Positions 5,378 to 6,440 of a stretch of 6,440 bases of DNA are shown in pieces; positions within the stretch are counted from its first letter, which is position 1, and every line of letters starts with the position of its first letter. Where the stretch lies: positions 1 through 6,440 of the forward strand of contig JADFQF010000086.1 of assembly GCA_022561955.1 (NCBI GenBank). Reading direction: 5' to 3'. The notes under the pieces were generated by a model. The model was not told where the DNA came from, made no database searches, and saw only the letters and a list, made by a program, of their open reading frames with translations. The stretch is from Chloroflexota bacterium (lineage in GTDB: Bacteria > Chloroflexota > Dehalococcoidia > SAR202 > UBA11138). Both the position numbers and the translations under genes were made by a program.

Positions 5378-6217
5378 ATGATCGTAGACTTCCACACCCA
5401 CATATTTCCTCCGTGGCTCATCGAGCAGCGAGAGCGATACCTCCAGCGCGACGCCACGTTTGCGGAGCTGTTCGCCGACCCCAAGGCGAAGATGGCGACG
5501 GCGGAGGACCTCGTCGAGGCGATGGACGAAGACGGCGTCGATAGGTCCGTCGCCATGGGCATCGGCTGGACCGATCAGGGCGTGGCGCGAGAGGTCAACG
5601 ACTATATCATCGAGTCGGTCGGGCGCTACCCCGAACGCATCGTCGGCTTCGCGAGCATAAGCCCGGCATGGGGCTCCGCTGCGGTCCACGAGGCCGAGCG
5701 CTGCGCCGATAGCGGCCTACGAGGCATCGGCGAGCTCCACCCCGATTCCCAGGGCTACGATATCGGCGACGAGAAGACCATGGCGCCGCTGATGGAGCTG
5801 GCGCGTCAGCGCGGGCTGATCGTCACGACGCACTCATCGGAGCCCGTCGGCCACACGTACGCGGGGAAGGGCGAGACCACTCCCGCGAAGCTGTGGAGGT
5901 TCGTTCAGAGCTTTCCCGACAACACCATCGTCTGCGCCCATTGGGGCGGGGGCCTGCCCTTCTACGCGCTCATGCCCGAGGTGGCCGAAGGCCTCGCCAA
6001 CGTCTATTTCGACTCCGCAGCATCGCCGTTCTTGTACAGGCCCGAGGTTTTCGGCTCCGTCAAGGGTCTGGTTGGAGTGGAGCGTATCTTGATGGGAAGC
6101 GACTTCCCGCTGCTGAGGGCAAGCCGGCTCGTGACGCAGGTCGAAGAGTCGGGCCTATCGGAGGATGATAAGGCGGCGATACTTGGCGGCAACGCGGAGA
6201 AGCTGCTTGCGACCTAA
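5378..6217 (+). CDS. Amidohydrolase family 2 protein (ACMSD-like metal-dependent hydrolase or decarboxylase)
   Basis: A 279-residue cytoplasmic TIM-barrel protein of the amidohydrolase-2 group. The metal and catalytic residues appear in the expected order: H6 and H8 in DFHTHIFP, H152 in TTHSSEP, H188 in CAHWGGGLP and D242 in MGSDFP. E119 in IGELHP is another candidate site residue, and the C-terminal GNAEKLL is the family's usual end. Members of this group either hydrolyse C-N or C-O bonds or decarboxylate aromatic and unsaturated acids without oxygen, as ACMSD and gamma-resorcylate decarboxylase do; the sequence does not decide which. The ATG start fits because DFHTHIFP always lies a few residues from the N-terminus. 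It has no ribosome binding site and is probably translated from a leaderless mRNA. It follows SDR 2 by 196 nt on the same strand but has its own promoter candidate. A role in breakdown of aromatic or similar organic acids is inference. Confidence 0.92.
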   Translation: MIVDFHTHIFPPWLIEQRERYLQRDATFAELFADPKAKMATAEDLVEAMDEDGVDRSVAMGIGWTDQGVAREVNDYIIESVGRYPERIVGFASISPAWGSAAVHEAERCADSGLRGIGELHPDSQGYDIGDEKTMAPLMELARQRGLIVTTHSSEPVGHTYAGKGETTPAKLWRFVQSFPDNTIVCAHWGGGLPFYALMPEVAEGLANVYFDSAASPFLYRPEVFGSVKGLVGVERILMGSDFPLLRASRLVTQVEESGLSEDDKAAILGGNAEKLLAT

Positions 6218-6298
6218 TCGGTCTCGCGTCGAGGCACCTGCCCTATGCGATTCGGGCTGGACCGGGCGACTTTCCGGGGCAGATAGGAGCTTCACCCT

Positions 6299-6345
6299 CT
6301 CCGACGAGTCGGAGTCCGAAGATATACAAACCTAAGGAGTCGGAC
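6299..6345. repeat. Stem-loop plus dispersed hairpin repeat, copy 2
   Basis: CTCCGA (6299-6304) pairs with TCGGAG (6309-6314) around the tetraloop CGAG. Immediately after, GTCCGA (6314-6319) pairs with TCGGAC (6340-6345) around a 20-nt loop. The span 6310-6345, read on the minus strand, is copy 2 of the element seen at 1835-1869. The two stems share one base at 6314 and could stack. No gene was found in 6218-6440. Confidence 0.65.
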
Positions 6346-6352
6346 ATCCCAG

Positions 6353-6409
6353 CCTTCTCCTCCGATATAAGTATCGGAGTCCGATGCGTCGGACCATCGA
6401 GGGAGAAGG
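6353..6409. repeat. Three-way junction of stem-loops, including repeat copy 3
   Basis: An outer stem CCTTCTC (6353-6359) with GAGAAGG (6403-6409) encloses two tetraloop hairpins: CTCCGATA (6360-6367) with TATCGGAG (6372-6379), loop TAAG, and GTCCGA (6379-6384) with TCGGAC (6389-6394), loop TGCG. The second, read on the minus strand with its flank (6375-6394), is a short-loop copy of the dispersed hairpin repeat. TCGGAGTCCGA occurs at both 6309-6319 and 6374-6384. The compact nested pairing looks like a structured RNA or a compound palindromic repeat. Confidence 0.6.
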
Positions 6410-6429
6410 GGGTATCTTTCAACCCCCTT
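6406..6429. repeat. GC-rich hairpin at the right edge
   Basis: AAGGGGGT (6406-6413) pairs perfectly with ACCCCCTT (6422-6429) around an 8-nt loop. Its left arm overlaps the right arm of the preceding outer stem (6403-6409), so the two cannot form together. No T-run follows within the window, so it is not a clear terminator. The function depends on sequence beyond the edge. Confidence 0.55.
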
Positions 6430-6440
6430 GAATCTGAGCC

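Noticed and set aside
6299..6409. Repeat cluster considered as a CRISPR array
   Set aside because: The units have different lengths, both orientations and no regular spacer, and no cas genes are present; they are palindromic stem-loops.

Overview
The window looks like ordinary chromosomal accessory metabolism from a GC-rich bacterium. It holds seven recognisable protein genes: one cut by the left edge, one broken by a frameshift, and five intact. The gene set (an F420/flavin-dependent luciferase-fold oxidoreductase of the Rv2161c type, two short-chain dehydrogenases, an ACMSD-like amidohydrolase, a tandem-domain universal stress protein, a membrane-anchored alpha/beta hydrolase and a Nudix hydrolase), plus free use of ATA and AGG codons in GC-rich genes, suggests a Chloroflexota (Dehalococcoidia/SAR202-like) genome. 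That assignment is inference from gene content; an actinobacterial or other F420-using host is not excluded.

Layout. Left block, minus strand (1-807): a Nudix gene with a one-base frameshift exactly inside its Nudix box lies 43 nt upstream of the truncated luciferase-fold oxidoreductase, with a TTGACA-type promoter candidate in front of the pair. Divergent from it is SDR 1 (902-1690, plus). SDR 1 converges with an alpha/beta hydrolase (1916-2818, minus); the 225-nt convergent spacer has no gene but holds stem-loops, one a plausible terminator for the hydrolase, and one copy of a dispersed hairpin repeat. The hydrolase and the universal stress protein (3058-4086, plus, TTG start) diverge from a 239-nt spacer carrying short direct and inverted repeats and a 10-bp palindrome. 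A 67-codon ORF of doubtful reality overlaps the stress-protein stop, followed by a clear rho-independent terminator (4305-4340). A consensus extended -10 promoter then drives SDR 2 (4411-5181). A 196-nt spacer with repeated TATACGACA motifs leads to an apparently leaderless amidohydrolase gene (5378-6217). The last 223 nt are non-coding and dense in stem-loops, including two more copies of the hairpin repeat.

Function. The two SDRs (one looks NADP(H)-type, the other NAD(H)-type), the amidohydrolase and the luciferase-fold oxidoreductase are the kind of enzymes found together in the catabolism of recalcitrant organic compounds, but each has its own promoter or orientation and no single pathway can be read from the sequence. 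No mobile element, CRISPR array, tRNA or rRNA was seen. The most notable signals are the frameshifted Nudix gene, the dispersed hairpin repeat family, the competing stem-loops at the right edge, and the operator-like repeats with a leaderless promoter before the amidohydrolase.
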